From Anthostomella pinea (taxonomy: Eukaryota > Ascomycota > Sordariomycetes > Xylariales > Xylariaceae): a stretch of DNA of 64,000 nucleotides. This document shows, in pieces, positions 19,395 through 30,727 of this stretch (positions within the stretch are counted from its first letter, which is position 1; each line of letters opens with the position of its first letter). Under the pieces are notes generated by a model. It did no database searches. It worked only from the letters and a program-made list of their open reading frames with translations, and was not told the origin of the DNA. The stretch spans positions 124,001-188,000 of the forward strand of contig CAUWAG010000017.1 of assembly GCA_963556695.1 (NCBI GenBank), read 5' to 3'. Made by a program: the position numbers and the translations under genes.

Positions 19395-19805
19395 TTAGTA
19401 GTCCTCCAGGCCTAATAGCTCCACGAACTCCCTGTGGCCTTCTCCTGAGAGCGCCTTGGTGAAGCCATCCGCTGGGTTTTCTTCACTCCTGACGTATTCA
19501 GGGCTAATATGGCCTGAATCGACCTGAGCCAGCTGTATTCGGTTATGTCCTCCTCGCAGTACTCGCAATACGTGTGCGTACCTGCCTGCTGGCGCTGCTT
19601 TCTGGCTCGGTTGGGCAGCTGGGGCTGCTTTCGGCCTCGGTTGGGCGACTGGCGCTACGGTGGTGGTAGGTCTCCCATAATGGCTTTCGTGCCCTGCTCG
19701 TCGATATAGCGTTGCTCGTGTCCTGGTACTAGTGGTGGCGGTGCACAGGCCGTGACTACGTGCTACTTGCGACCCTCTGGCGACGTCGATATCGGTTGGA
19801 AGCAT
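19395..19805 (-). pseudogene. Copia pol 3' remnant joined to a proline/alanine-rich repeat
   Basis: On the minus strand the last 60 codons read NRIQLAQVDSGHISPEYV..ENPADGFTKAL..., the C-terminal end of a copia RNase H (compare the intact motif in the element at 60.7 kb). It is preceded by a Pro/Ala-rich stretch (TVAPVAQPRPKAAPAAQP) also found in another context at ~27540-27760. So it is a composite of two repeat fragments; no LTR is recognised nearby. Confidence 0.6.
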
Positions 19806-20080
19806 ACTAGACAGCCATTTATGAAGCTTTCTGAAGACGAATCCCAGGCATGGCCAAAATCAGCTCTCAGAGGCATCCAGAACCGCATGTGACATCTACT
19901 CCAGAACTCGACCTGAGCAAGACCCGTGGCCAAAAATGGCTCTCTGGGTAATCTTTGCCTGAATTACAGGGGGATAAACAAGCTCACAATTTTCTAGAAG
20001 TTCTTGTCCGATTTCAGCTTATGATCCAGTTCCTTCCGGGGTATAGGTGTACGTACCAAAGCGAGATTGATGTCAGCAAA
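19806..20080. repeat. Dispersed repeat shared with 36865-36960
   Basis: From ~19909 the sequence ACCTGAGCAAGACCCGTGG and the following ~90 bp recur, diverged, at 36865-36960 (TCTCT.GGTAATCTT.GC.TGAA and TCACAATTTT). No gene; nature of the element unknown. Confidence 0.55.
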
Positions 20081-20816
20081 ATGGATACAAACATGGAGGA
20101 TGGTGAGGTCTGATGCATAAACTTTGGCAAATCATTCAGACAGGCAATTTGTTGGATCCATGCGATTCCAGCTTGCAAACCATCTATACCAGGACCCACA
20201 TGTATGATTAGATAAGTGATTAGATACCGGATTGCGAGGTCACTTGGCCAGACCTTCGAGTCCAGCTAGATTCCTCTCAATCCAACCATCAGCAACATTA
20301 TGACCTTGACCCAAGACTCGAGTATTATGATTGATCAATCAAGCCTGTTCCAACACAATTCATTATTACAGGCTCGCTTGAACGAGACATTAGAGGCCAT
20401 CCAGTTCTCTTCATCAGTATCAACCGCCGCTCTCAAAGAAAAGTCAAAGGTATGGATAAGTGGCTTCCTAAACTTATTGGAGGAATGAACGTCCGATACC
20501 AACTTAAGGGTTAGATGCTTTTGCCCTGGGCGATGGAGAGACTGGAAGTGGTTGATTTCCGTAAAGTCCCCGGGAGAGGTCGACTGAGCCGTTGTTGGGG
20601 TTCGCTATGTTCGCCCTGGATATACTGGTATGCCTGGTCCGGTCTGCAATGTTTTTTATCTGTATTTCACAAGTAGAAAAGTCTGTTGGCCCAACGAGTC
20701 ACATAAGCACAAGATTACGTGAAGGATGTGCTGGACCAGAAAAATACTCAGTGATGAAGAGGATGATCCACAAGAATGGACAGTTCTCAGCTGGAGATAT
20801 TTACAGTCTTTACTAA
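20081..20816 (+). pseudogene. Unrecognised protein, disrupted by a solo LTR
   Basis: A short acidic start (MDTNMEDGEV) at 20081 is followed, around the solo LTR at 20150-20355, by a helical protein-like run (LLQARLNETLEAIQFSSSVS, ALKEKSKVWISGFLNLLEE) to a TGA near 20488. Further fragments in shifted frames (PQEWTVLSWRYLQSLLKLP near 20790) follow. The family is not recognised. At least one frameshift or unspliced intron, plus the LTR, inactivate it. Confidence 0.35.
20150..20355 (-). mobile_element. Solo LTR, same family as 5935-6138
   Basis: 206 bp with TGTTGG/CCAACA ends and the 5-bp target duplication CAATT (20145-20149 and 20356-20360). The reverse complement is ~90% identical to the solo LTR in the nad4 copy, including the internal CATACATGTGGGTCCTGG block. 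Confidence 0.95.
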
Positions 20817-20888
20817 AGTTACCACAGTGATCAATCTAAGGATCTTAGAAAACATGGAAGTAGAGATAAATACCCTTTTCTGCAGCCG

Positions 20889-21027
20889 ATGATGATGATT
20901 GTATTTAACGTGGGGAATCGCTCCTCAGTAGTGCAAACCACGCCTCCCAGAGCCTCCGCATCGCAGGGTTGTGGAGGTATCAAGATAATACGTACAGTCA
21001 GATCCGCTCACGAGCCCATCCCCGCTG
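20889..21027 (-). mobile_element. 139-bp 5'-truncated LINE stub (copy D)
   Basis: Reverse-oriented LINE 3' end (GTATTTAACGTGGGG...CTCCTCAGTAGTGCAAACCA) beginning with an (ATC)-type tail on its 3' side. It is flanked by the 12-bp direct repeat TTTCTGCAGCCG (20877-20888 and 21028-21039). A clean short target-primed insertion. Confidence 0.94.
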
Positions 21028-21221
21028 TTTCTGCAGCCGTTACATGTATTGCTTAGTTCAAGACGGCGTTTGCATCCACCCTGACAATTACGATGCATTG
21101 GGAAGACGTGGCCAAGCTGCTGCCAGGGTCTGTGATATGGGTGGCCTCGGCCTTGCTCGGCAACACACAAGGTCCAATACTTGTACATATCTGTCCTCCT
21201 CTTTCTCGCCCGTCGAATCTC

Positions 21222-21835
21222 TTAGAAGTTTGTACGGCATATGTACCATATACGCGATCCCGTTCTTGACGAACCTGGCTGTGCTCGAACCGTCAACCCC
21301 ACACTCTGCACGTATTCTTCCACCCAACTCTTGCGAAACCAGTCGACTGTCTTCCACCTCAGGTCTTCCTCGTTGGCGCCGTAATATTTGGAGAGGAATC
21401 GCTTGATGCCTCTTGCTGATCCTTCTTCCTTCTCGTCATTCCCTCTACACCAGTCATTAACAACAGGAGGCGGGTAGTATTTATCCTACCAAATTATTAG
21501 TTCGTATGCCACACGAAGTTTCTGATACATACCATATCCTTGTTTAATAGCGGTACCATATTGGGGTTTGTTCGAAACACGTAGTGTTTGCCTTTATGAG
21601 GCACCGATATAGAGAAGTACACAGATGCGCCGTGGTCGAGGCGGAGCTGCGATCCAGTCCGGACTAAAGTCTTCCATCTCTTCTTGAGATTTTCTCTGCT
21701 TCTATCTCTCGCTCTGCGCAGTTCCGATTGATTGGGAGTGATTCCGGCAGGCCCGTATCCTTTCGTGTGGCCCACAACCTCATGGGCTGATCCCGCACCG
21801 GTATCTGGCGACACCCCCGTTCGTAGCGATGCCAT
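21222..21835 (-). CDS. Small two-exon protein with a basic, MADS-like N-terminal segment (uncertain)
   Basis: Exon 1 (21835-21533, 101 codons) and exon 2 (21485-21222) join through a 47-bp intron (GTATGT donor, TTGGTAG acceptor) at phase 0 to give 188 residues. The basic stretch RRARDRSRENLKKRWKTLV, then GASVYFSI and GKHYVFRTNP, loosely recalls fungal MADS-box-like (SRF-type) proteins. The second half, KYYPPPVVNDWC and SARGIKRFLSKYYGANEEDL, has no known match to me. Both exons are free of stops although LINE insertions lie on both sides. The function should be treated as unknown. Confidence 0.5.
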
Positions 21836-22687
21836 TCAAGAGCACGAAGGCGTCTCAACACCCAATGGACAGTATCGCATATATGGACTTTACAATGTGC
21901 AAAGCGCGTCAATGCTGGTCACTGGAACCTTGATGCCTGTAGATCATATAATTATACGCTTCCTTTGTAAAATTTGTGAGCTGCTAGGTCCCTCCTTCTA
22001 GAGTGGTGCGCCACATATGTACCTTGAATAAACTTCACTTTTAGCGATTCCAGTAAGACTTACGCTAAGGCCATTCTCTAACCTTTGCAAAAAGCCATAA
22101 CTGGACCATCTCGTACAGACACCTTAGATCTAACGGTTTTAACCAAACGTTCTAGCAGTGGCGCATGTCAGAGCTGCCCTGCTTTTGGCATATGATGAAG
22201 AATTGTGCGATTACTTACACGCTATGAAAGGCTAGCGACTCTTCTGCATCCAAATCCGAACCCGCGTCTAGATAAAGCTCCAGCATATGTAAATGAACCT
22301 TTCCATCCTCGTAAACCGACCGCGCGGGAATGGTGCAATCAACAGTGGGCTTGTAGACTCGGAGCAGACGCCCGTGTTAGAACTCAAGATCTAGAGCAGT
22401 GCTAAATTCGGACGATTAAAGCTTTTGCCTCATGGCGCAACGGTTGTCTTATACGCGTTGTAACAAATAAAGCCTCCTGCCAAGGTTGGACAGTTCTTGT
22501 AGTAATGCATTGCCAACGGAATCTAGTTCTAGATCCACGATACGGCTTCGAAGATTCGAAATATATCTATAAGCATAACGTCTTATCACAGCCTCTCCGG
22601 CCAATAGTTTCTAGCGCTTCTGATACGGACGAGTTCTTCCATGAAGTTTCTAGGTCTTGTGCTGATATGAAGCCGAAGCGGACATCT
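21836..22687. other. No gene seen
   Basis: Upstream region of the minus-strand gene ending at 21835, then unassigned sequence up to the LINE B insertion point. A GGCGCAACGG box near 22436 resembles a tRNA A box but has no partner B box. Confidence 0.35.
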
Positions 22688-22701
22688 CATCAGCTTACAT
22701 T

Positions 22702-23993
22702 GCCTGGAGGCCTGGTACCCAGGAATCGAGAAAACTGGGAGCTTAGGTGAGACATCAGCATGTCGCATTAAGGGGCTTCTTGGAACAATAGATGCCGTAC
22801 TACGAACGGCGATCAGGGCTATCTTGCCAGTCTGGAAAACACACCCTGGACATATCTTACACTTTGAATCGCAGATTCCCCCAGCAGGAGTTCTTGCAGA
22901 GTCAATAAGACGACGTCACGGCCTCCGACTAGGACGAATAGATCAGAGACACCCTCTGGTTGGCAGGCTCCAAATACAAGCTCGCAAGGATCCAACAAGG
23001 CTACAAAGAAGCTTCCAGCTAGTCCCTGACTTCCAGAGACCAATACTTACCAGGCCATCATGGAGGAAGCGCCCAATCCGCAAAGACAAAGACAAAGAAA
23101 CAGAGCTCTTCAAGCAATGGTTACAAGAGAGAAACGTGAACACTGACCTTGTCATCTACTCAGATGGATCACAGTTGGATGACCAAGGCACAATCCGCAC
23201 TGGATGGGGTTATACCATCAGGAAAGGCGGCACTACACAAGAAGTATACCGGGGAAGGGGCAGACTTCTACAAGCAGAAGTAGTAGATGCTGAAGTCCAT
23301 GGTGCTCTCCAAGGTCTTGCAGCAGCCAGGGCAATTGGACACGGAAAACAGCTATATGTCTGCCTGGACAACACGTCAGTGGTAGATGGGCTCAATGGGA
23401 CTCCACCCGAGACATCACAAAACATTTTTCTACGATTTCAAGAACTTGCCACAGCACACACTCCTGGAGTGACCGTCAAATGGATTCCTGGACACAGAGA
23501 TATTGATGGCAACGAAGCTGCCGACACACTAGCAAAAGAGGGTGCCATGCTGGAAACAGACACAACAAATCTTCCTACAATCTCTTGGGTCAAGAGAGAT
23601 CTCAAAAGACAGGGCAAGAAAGAGTTCAACCAATGGTGGAAAGACCAATCAGAATCTAGGTATCAAGAAGTATACTCACATGCAGTAACTGAAAGAGACC
23701 TTATATCTTTTAAGAGGAGTACTTTACACAGACTTCTAGCGGCCAGATCTGGACATGGCGACTTTGCCAGATACCATGAACGCTTTGGGCACACAGATTC
23801 AAATGATCACTGCAGCTGTGGTGAGAAGAAAACACCACAACACATTTTCTTTTGTAAGAGGCTGGGGAAAAATCGGCTACTGCCTAGGCATTCGCCTAGG
23901 GCAGCTTGTTTACAATACTTAGGGGAGAGGAGCACAGAATGGGCAAAATTCGTGGAGAAGAGCAAGTTCTTTTCAACAATCTGCCCCCGATAG
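22702..23993 (+). CDS. LINE ORF2 C-terminal fragment: RNase H and zinc knuckle
   Basis: About 430 codons in one open frame. It has the post-RT region (LEAWYPGIEKTGSLGETSAC), RNase H with YSDGSQLDDQG, AEVHGALQGLAAARA, LDNTSVVDG and PGHRDIDGNEAADTL, then the C-terminal knuckle (CSCGEKKTPQHIFFC). It lacks endonuclease and RT, so it could not move by itself. From about 18331/23272 onward it is virtually identical to copy A, whereas upstream the two differ by roughly 8%. It retains Trp where copy A has TAG. Confidence 0.85.
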
Positions 23994-24187
23994 ATAGCCT
24001 TCCTTGAAGGACCAGATGGATGACCCCAAGGTCATACCGCCGCAACAACGGGGATGGGCCCGTGAGCGGGACTGACTGTACTTATTATCTTGAGACCTCC
24101 ACAACCCTGCGATGCAGAGGCTCTGGGAGGCGTGGTTTGCACTACTGAGGAGCTACCCCCACGTTAAATACAAAACAAACAAACAAA
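22702..24187 (+). mobile_element. LINE copy B, 5'-truncated, with target duplication
   Basis: 1,486 bp flanked by CATCAGCTTACATT (22688-22701 and 24188-24201), a 14-bp target duplication. It contains the end of ORF2 and a 3' end with (AAAC)n tail. The ORF2 frame is open from the truncation point to 23993. Confidence 0.96.
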
Positions 24188-24201
24188 CATCAGCTTACAT
24201 T

Positions 24202-24464
24202 AGAATCACTGCAGTACGCTGTACTATGGCAGGACATTGCCAGAAATACTAACGGAGGGATGTACCAAGCGGTTGATGGAAGGGCTAATTGGACCGGTAG
24301 AAGGTAATGCATAAAGTCGCAATTCTCGGCGGTGCCACAATGAGGCTTAGATATCTCCTGAGAATGATTCTTCCGGCTGACACAGCTGCGAACATTCCAT
24401 ATCATCTCGACTACCTTTTCGGGAAGCCTGCTGACGAGGGATGACAGCCTCGTTACCATCCTCA
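24202..24464. other. No gene seen
   Basis: Short spacer between LINE B and the MedA-like pseudogene; contains a small GTACGCTGTAC palindrome. Confidence 0.3.
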
Positions 24465-26242
24465 GAGGCCCATTATCGTCGACGCTGACGCGCTCGACTC
24501 ACCGAAGACGGTGACCCCCCGATACGAGGAAGAGGCTGCGGCGAGAGCGAACGGCGGAGACCTTCGTGGGGATTCTCCGCCTGGTCTCCTGTCTATGTCG
24601 GCATACCCAAAGCCGCATCCGCCCCAGATGCTGGTCGCCGCTTGGTCGAATTCCAACTGACCACCCCGCGATCTCCAGCATTTGATTCATCGAGATCGTA
24701 CCAAGATTTTCAGTATCAATATTCATCAGAGCAGTTCGCTGCGTAACAGTCTGATAATGCGGCCGAGGGTCCGCATGAGGGTGTCACGCGCGTCAAAATC
24801 ACCTGAGCAAAGACCGAGCCCACCCAAGCCGGAGCCCGACCAGCTCACCGAACCTGCTACAATTAGCTACGGCTACCCTCCTGCGGCCCATCAGGCTGTC
24901 GCGTCAAGTTATGATACAGGCTATACCAGCAATGACAGCATGATCGGCCCCTGCCACCCCTCGTCGTACGCGGCCGACTACCTGCGACCACCACTGCTCA
25001 AAGCTCCGTCATGGAGTTCCTACGGGTCGTCCATAACGCCTCGCAGTCCCACTGCCATTCACCACGCAGTGATAACGCGCCCAAGCATCACGACTCTGCC
25101 CATGCCGACGTCGAGTGCACCGCAGCTGATCCAGACCTGCACAATACAGACGTCCGGATCCTCCAGTCCCGCGCAGATGAACCCGTACGCCATGTACTCG
25201 GCCAAGGCGAACCTCAAGATCAACGGCGACCTGGAGGCGATGGCAAGCAACTGGACACAGGAGGAGTGGGAGAACCAAAGGCGCATAGTCATGTTCAACA
25301 AGAAGCAGCAGGGCTCAATACTGTCAACAAGCTTCAAGCCCGTCACCGTCAGTGAGAGCCACCGAACAGCATCTGCATTAGCTGCATATACTGGGCCGAG
25401 AAGAACGAGTGTTATGTGACCAGTGTCGACACCATCTTGCTGTTAGAGCAGCTCGTGGCGTCTCCCGCGAGGTTCATGGTGGAAGAGAAGAACCGGATAC
25501 GGCGCAACCTGGAGGGATTCCGGCCCCTGACGGTGAGTAAGGCCAAGGCGGACAGTGAAGAGGTGTTCAAGATCATCATGGCATTTCCAAATCCGAAGCC
25601 GCGCAATATCGAGAGGGACGTCAAGGTGTTTCCTTAGAAAATACTGGCTGGGGTGCTCAAGATTATATCAAAATACATGAGTAAAGTCCCCATCCTGGCC
25701 ATCTTTTCTTTCTCTTTCTTACATCTTGCAATCGAGTGGTTTGTAGCCCATGTCCCAGCTTGGAAGTAGTATCAAAAAGTGTGGTGCAACGAGACTGACA
25801 GACAAGACTCTAGTCCGCATCGCCTGCTTCGCAGCTCCCTTCAGGCCCGGGACCGACCATGCTCACACCTCTCAACAGAACAAGCCCAGGACTCTATGCA
25901 ATGCCCCATACCCCAACAGTATCCGACGGCGGAGGGTACTCTCACAACGACTCGCACACGACGGCATCGCCGCGCTCGCTTTCAGGCGCTCCCCCTAGCT
26001 GGGCGGCCTACGCCGGACGTATCCTCTCCCCGAGTCTCAAGACCCATTCACCGCAGGCAGGGATCATGATTCCTGGCATACCTTCCTACGGGCAGGCAGA
26101 CGCGAGACAGCACTCGACACATCACTACGGCCTGGCACCGCATAGCCAGCGGTGGGACTCGGCAGTCGCGAATGGGTATGGCGATGCTTCTGCGTCGCCT
26201 GTGTACACGAGCCACCACCATAAACACCAAAGTCATGTGTAA
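24465..26242 (+). pseudogene. Medusa (MedA)-like developmental regulator, decayed
   Basis: Ser/Pro-rich N-terminal sequence (FQLTTPRSPAFDSSRSYQDF, YQYSSEQFAA) runs into a 245-codon frame ending with the conserved core KINGDLEAMASNWTQEEWEN. The core continues one frame over as CISCIYWAEKNECYVTSVDT, FMVEEKNRIRRNLEGFRPL and FPNPKPRNIERDVKVFP. This block is the signature domain (DUF7082 type) of the MedA/ACR1/REN1 conidiation regulators. A Ser/His-rich C-terminal frame (25859-26242) resembles their tails. Lesions: frameshift near 25358, TAG at 25636 (conserved Trp), and stops in the N-terminal part. The family's true gene is normally single copy, so this may be a duplicate. Confidence 0.7.
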
Positions 26243-27466
26243 GGCACCGGCGCGTATGGCGACGCTGGTCACCGGGGTTAGTAAGCACACCACTCGATCA
26301 CCTCCTCAATCTGCGAGGCGGGTGGGTGCGTGGAGGTATGAGAGGGAACGGTGGTTGTAAAGAAATCGGACACATACGCGACGACGGACTCGTGCTGTTC
26401 AGACAGACTCGTTTCGCCGCACTCGGATGGTTGGGTTAGTGTCTCTACTGCCATTGCGACGACGTGGAACACTGAGCGGAAATGGTCAGGCAATCTTGGA
26501 GCGGCAGCATGCTGAATATGAAGAGGCAGAATGACACAGGCGACCCGCATCTGCCGAATAGCAAAATGACGCGTGGTGAGCGCGCGGATGGAGGGCAGCC
26601 GAAGGGTCACCCAGTAGGGTCAGGAGTCAGGCCAGCGGCCGAAGAATTGTCCAAGAAGGAATGTTGGCGTATCATCTCGGATCCCACTGCGACGTACGGG
26701 GCTGGTGGTTGGTTGCAGTATGACAGGGCAACAGCGGGAGCAGACTAGTGAGTGGGATTTGCTCGTTTGCCTCGTTCGTCTGGTGCGCATGGCAGCCTAG
26801 ACGTTGCTAGAATGCGAACCACCAATGCCCAATGAATGTCTTTAATAATATTACCAACCTATTCACGCATGACGTCCTGCATTGGCTCCCATGCTCAATG
26901 CGCTCTGCAAGCCCAACATGAGAGCGACAACAAGCACCCGAAATAATCAGGCATAGGTTGAATATCGTTTCGGCAGCGAACATTGTACCCAGTGATAAAA
27001 AGCTCGTCCCTTTTCGGTATGGAACGGCCCGTGTGGATACGCATGCGTTTCTCTCTACCTTTTATGTTCTTTCATGTATTTAGTCGACCTAGAGCCACCT
27101 TTAACCCGTTCAGGGCACCAGAGAGATATAGCTCCTATTCTAGCGTAACAAAGGACAAATAATGGAGAGTAACTTTAAGCCTAAAGCCATTTATAACCCT
27201 CAATAGACAAAATAGGCGTTTTGGAACACACTCTAGTCCAGTTTCCAATAGGGACAGAATTGATGCCTTGTAGTACGCGCAGCTAGAGACTAATTTTTTC
27301 CGTGATGTATAAGTACTCTGCGCTTTGTCACAATTTTTAAAGCCCACATGCGCGTGGATCCCACCCTTGACCAGCAGCTATACGCATTGAACCATGGACC
27401 AAGGACTCCTCCAATGGTTGCACTGTCACCTGCAGGAGAGCTATATGGACGTATCACCTGTGGTAG
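26243..27466. other. Mostly unassigned; dispersed repeat at 27129-27225
   Basis: A plus-strand frame at 26482-26748 includes LSKKECWRIISDPTATYGAG and may be a relic exon, but it has no partner. At 27129-27225, CCTATTCT.GCGT.ACAAAGGACAAATAATGG and AGCCATTTAT recur at ~30825-30910, so a dispersed element sits here. Confidence 0.4.
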
Positions 27467-27922
27467 TCATGACTCACCTCTGAAACGCGGTTTTGTAAGC
27501 TCACCATCCACCTGCGGGCAATATTTGCTAATAGTTCTAGCCGCTTTCGATTTTTTGTGCGTACCTGCCTGCTGGCGCTTCTTTCTGGCCCGGTTGGGCG
27601 ACCGGCGCGGCTTTCGGACTCGGTTGGGCGACTGGTGCTGCGGTGGTGGTAGGTCTCCCATAGTGGCTTTCGTGCCTGCTCGTCGATATAGCGTTGCTCG
27701 TGTCCCGGTAGTAGTAGTGGCGGTGCACTGGCTGTGACTACGTGCTGCTTGCGACTTGTTTGAACACGGGTAACTCGTGTCGGGCTGGGCTGTTAGCAGT
27801 GGTGGTGGTGGTGCTATGGTCGTTGCAGCAGGAACTGTGCTTGTTGATGGTGTAGTGCGGCCGTCGTCTAGCTGGCTCGTCAGGTATAGCAGCCCCGGGG
27901 TTCTTGGATGCATAGCAGGCAA
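27467..27922 (-). mobile_element. Retroelement debris sharing the Pro/Ala-rich block of 19.6 kb
   Basis: The DNA at ~27558-27760 matches 19570-19760 (GCGTACCTGCCTGCTGGCGC, GGTAGGTCTCCCATA.TGGCTT and TCGTCGATATAGCGTTGCTC). On the minus strand it gives Pro/Thr-rich, low-complexity peptides. Likely a fragment of a retrotransposon gag or inter-domain region; no LTR seen. Confidence 0.5.
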
Positions 27923-28749
27923 CTCTGGGCGCGTCTAGGGCGTGTCTTGGCACCCACTAATATATCCACATGTAGGCTCGAGGGGGCGGTTGGGGCTTGG
28001 TCCTTGGCTGCATTTCATAGTGTTGTTATCGTCCGTCTTGGCATGACCCTATTACATTCCCAAAGCTTTCACATCGAGGACGCCGCAGTTACTGGATTGG
28101 GTGGTTGGAATTAGTGTCCGGGGGTCCGTTCTAAACCAGTCCATGGAGCGCCGCGCGCTGCTAACAGGATCAACGTGGCCCTCACGTGAACCCCTGATGA
28201 GACTTTCTTGGAACGGCAGCGAACAGCCATCTGCCGCCGTGCTGCTGGCCAGTATCCTTCTCTCGCGAAGCATAAATCGGTTAAAACGAATACCACTTGC
28301 GCATATCAGGAAACTCGCATCGGACATACTCTCCAGAGCTCACTGGAGAGAGCCTCCACGTAAGTACCAATGTCGGTATGATCACCCAGCCACTGAGCAG
28401 GGAGACAACCCAAGTCGATAAAAGAAGTGCTGGGCGGAGGCCAAGGCCCCAGGAACTGTACTCTCCAGGCGGACATTTTTGCTGTCGTATATGCCACGCA
28501 TTTCCGCATTTACGATATTGCGGTCCCGGTGAGCCCTGGCACATTATAAAACGACATAGCCGCCTGTTGAGTGCTCGTCTCGCGCATCTGGAAAGTAATT
28601 CTTGCGCCAGATACCGTGCCACTCGTTCGTCACCGTCCAGGTGGTACACTCACTGACGACGACGTTTGCAAGGTGGGCGTCTATTCTGGCTGGTACTCCA
28701 AATCACGCACCTTGACATCCATTGCCGCCCACTTGTAAATGTGGTGCTT
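27923..28749. other. Unassigned, possible minus-strand gene relic
   Basis: On the minus strand between ~28650 and 28330, protein-like pieces (TTWTVTNEWHGIWRKNYFPD and RGIYDSKNVRLESTVPGAL) are interrupted by a TAA, suggesting a dead gene. Family unrecognised. Plus-strand frames here are not convincing. Confidence 0.3.
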
Positions 28750-30459
28750 CGTCTCATCTCGGACCGTGTCCGTGGCCGAAACTGTTCACTATTAGCTTTG
28801 AACCTTGCTCTGCAATAATCACGTACGGAGCACCAGAAGATCCACCTTTTGCTTCTTGAACCTGCGCCTCACGACCGATGTGGAGTCCACAGCGCTCTGG
28901 TCTGCCTGCCTCTCCTCCACTTCGAGATCACTGTGTATTTCCTTTTCAATGATACTTCCGTAGCTTGGAGTGCCATTATAGAAACTTGCACGGCGTCCAA
29001 AGGATAACTGAGTCGGACCTTCCTCACAATAGATGCATATGCGGAGAATCTACCCACTGATTAACCCATGTTGCTAATGAGTAAGTCAGAAAACTTAGAC
29101 GTCGTACATTACCGCGTCTTAAGCTATCATCATCCAGTGCGCTATTGAGCAAAAGACTCACTGCGTTGAAAGAGTTTAGTTTCAGTAGCTCCGTTAGCCA
29201 AGATTAGTATACAGAAGAGCCATCTTACCTAAGTCCTGCGCTTGCCAAACCAGGTGTACACGCCGAGTGCGCCCCCTCCCGGCGTGATAGCCGTGAATGA
29301 TCTTAGTAAGGTACGGAAGCATCGAGGCTATCCCAGAACCAGTCGCTATCATCAAGACCGACGCGTAGTCCCAGACAGGTGCGCTCTTATCATGAGGACC
29401 ACTGATTAAAGCTCGACGTGAGATTTTGCCAATTTCGCCTTGCTGCGAGCGGCGGAAGAGACGTAGGGTGAACCCACGGCGGGGCTAGATAAAGAGCTCT
29501 ATGGTCTCCTGTCTGACTTCCGCCCACGAGGTCACGACAAACGGATGGGTCTGGAAGAGGTAACAAAAGCCAACTGGCATCCAGAACAGAACATACTGCC
29601 CCGCGTCGAGTTTCAACGGCCGAGAAAGGTGGACGCGGACACTTACAGACCCGTATGAGTCTCCAAGGACAGCTCGGGTAAAAGGCCTCCCCCATTACTT
29701 GTTTCGATAGATGATATGACCGAGATACAGTGCGAGTATGCTTGCTGGGATTGTTATGTATCCATAAATGCACCATCGCGGAAGGCTACTAGATACTGAG
29801 ATGTGCTAGTAAATACCAACTGCGAATATGATAGCTAGCAACTCGTGCACTCGTAGGAATATCTGAAATCAGTTTCTTCGCACTACAGGTACAGAAATGC
29901 AGACTAAAAGGATGAGTGACAGAGCGCCCTATAGTGTTGTTAGCTTACGTCGTTCACAATACGAGGGATACAGGATTACTATTAAGGTATAAAGCTCTTG
30001 CGCTATCGAGAATTGCCCCCCGCTCGCTATGAAAGCAATAATATGAAAGACGAGAAGGGTGAAGGACATGAGCCCCAAAGATTGGTGTGCTTGGAGAAAT
30101 ACTCGTAAAGGTACACCGAAAAGATCAGCCAGAACCCCTTGATTCAGACCGAGAAGTAGCGGCAGGCTGTTCAAAAGGCTAAGTGTCCCAGCGTTTCGAG
30201 CTGCTGTAGAAACCGACGAGGCTTTAAATGAGAGGTAAAACAAATTTGCGGTGATATAAACCGCGTACGCAGCAAGTTCTAAGACGGCTAGCGGACCAAC
30301 AAATCGATAACGGGCGAGGACAACCCTATGGCCAAGCATCTTGAATCCTTGAATAGCAAGATGCATTGCGATTTTCTTGCAATAAGTGACCAGTTTTGCT
30401 ACGAAGAGCAGGACAAATATGCCACCCCAGCAAATGGCGTATACGAGTACGGCATCCAT
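28750..30459 (-). pseudogene. Ferric reductase-like flavocytochrome (FRE family), decayed
   Basis: From the ATG at 30459 a 176-codon part has several membrane helices with the core LFGVPLRVFLQAHQSLGLMS and FHIIAFI, the haem-binding transmembrane region. Further left come FAD-binding features (LSRPLKLDAGQYVLFWMPVG, HPFVVTSW) and NAD-binding features (LISGPHD, VLMIATGSGIASMLPYLTKI). Near 29000 is the C-terminal SFGRRASFYNGTPSYGSI. The order matches plasma-membrane ferric/NADPH oxidoreductases. TAA at 29695 and TAG at 29485 plus frame changes toward the 3' end show it is dead. FRE genes are recurrent Starship cargo, relevant to the DUF3435 gene 18 kb away. Confidence 0.72.
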
Positions 30460-30727
30460 ATTAAGCGCGAAGTTATGACACGTAGAGTATTCTGGGGTTA
30501 ATGACAGTATCTGCAGGCGGATTTAGTCGGACATCATTTGAATAAAGGACAGGAGTGTGATATGGGAAGACCACGCTTATCATGTGGACCGCTTTATATC
30601 CAAGGGACAGGTTTGCGTCCGTCTTATGCGTGTCAATATATCATCTTCAACTTATGATCTTGTGTCCACGAACAGACCTGTTGTGAAGCTCTTGGAATAT
30701 TGGCAGGGACTAGATCTTGAGAAGACA

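Noticed and set aside
20081..20180. A 32-bp intron (20108-20139) rescuing the disrupted gene
   Set aside because: Too short for a fungal spliceosomal intron; a mutation is more likely.
22430..22500. Possible tRNA or SINE head (GGCGCAACGG)
   Set aside because: Only an A-box-like motif; no B box or foldable stems.
26278..26610. 110-codon minus-strand gene
   Set aside because: No motif, low plausibility, and it overlaps plus-strand relic sequence of better quality.
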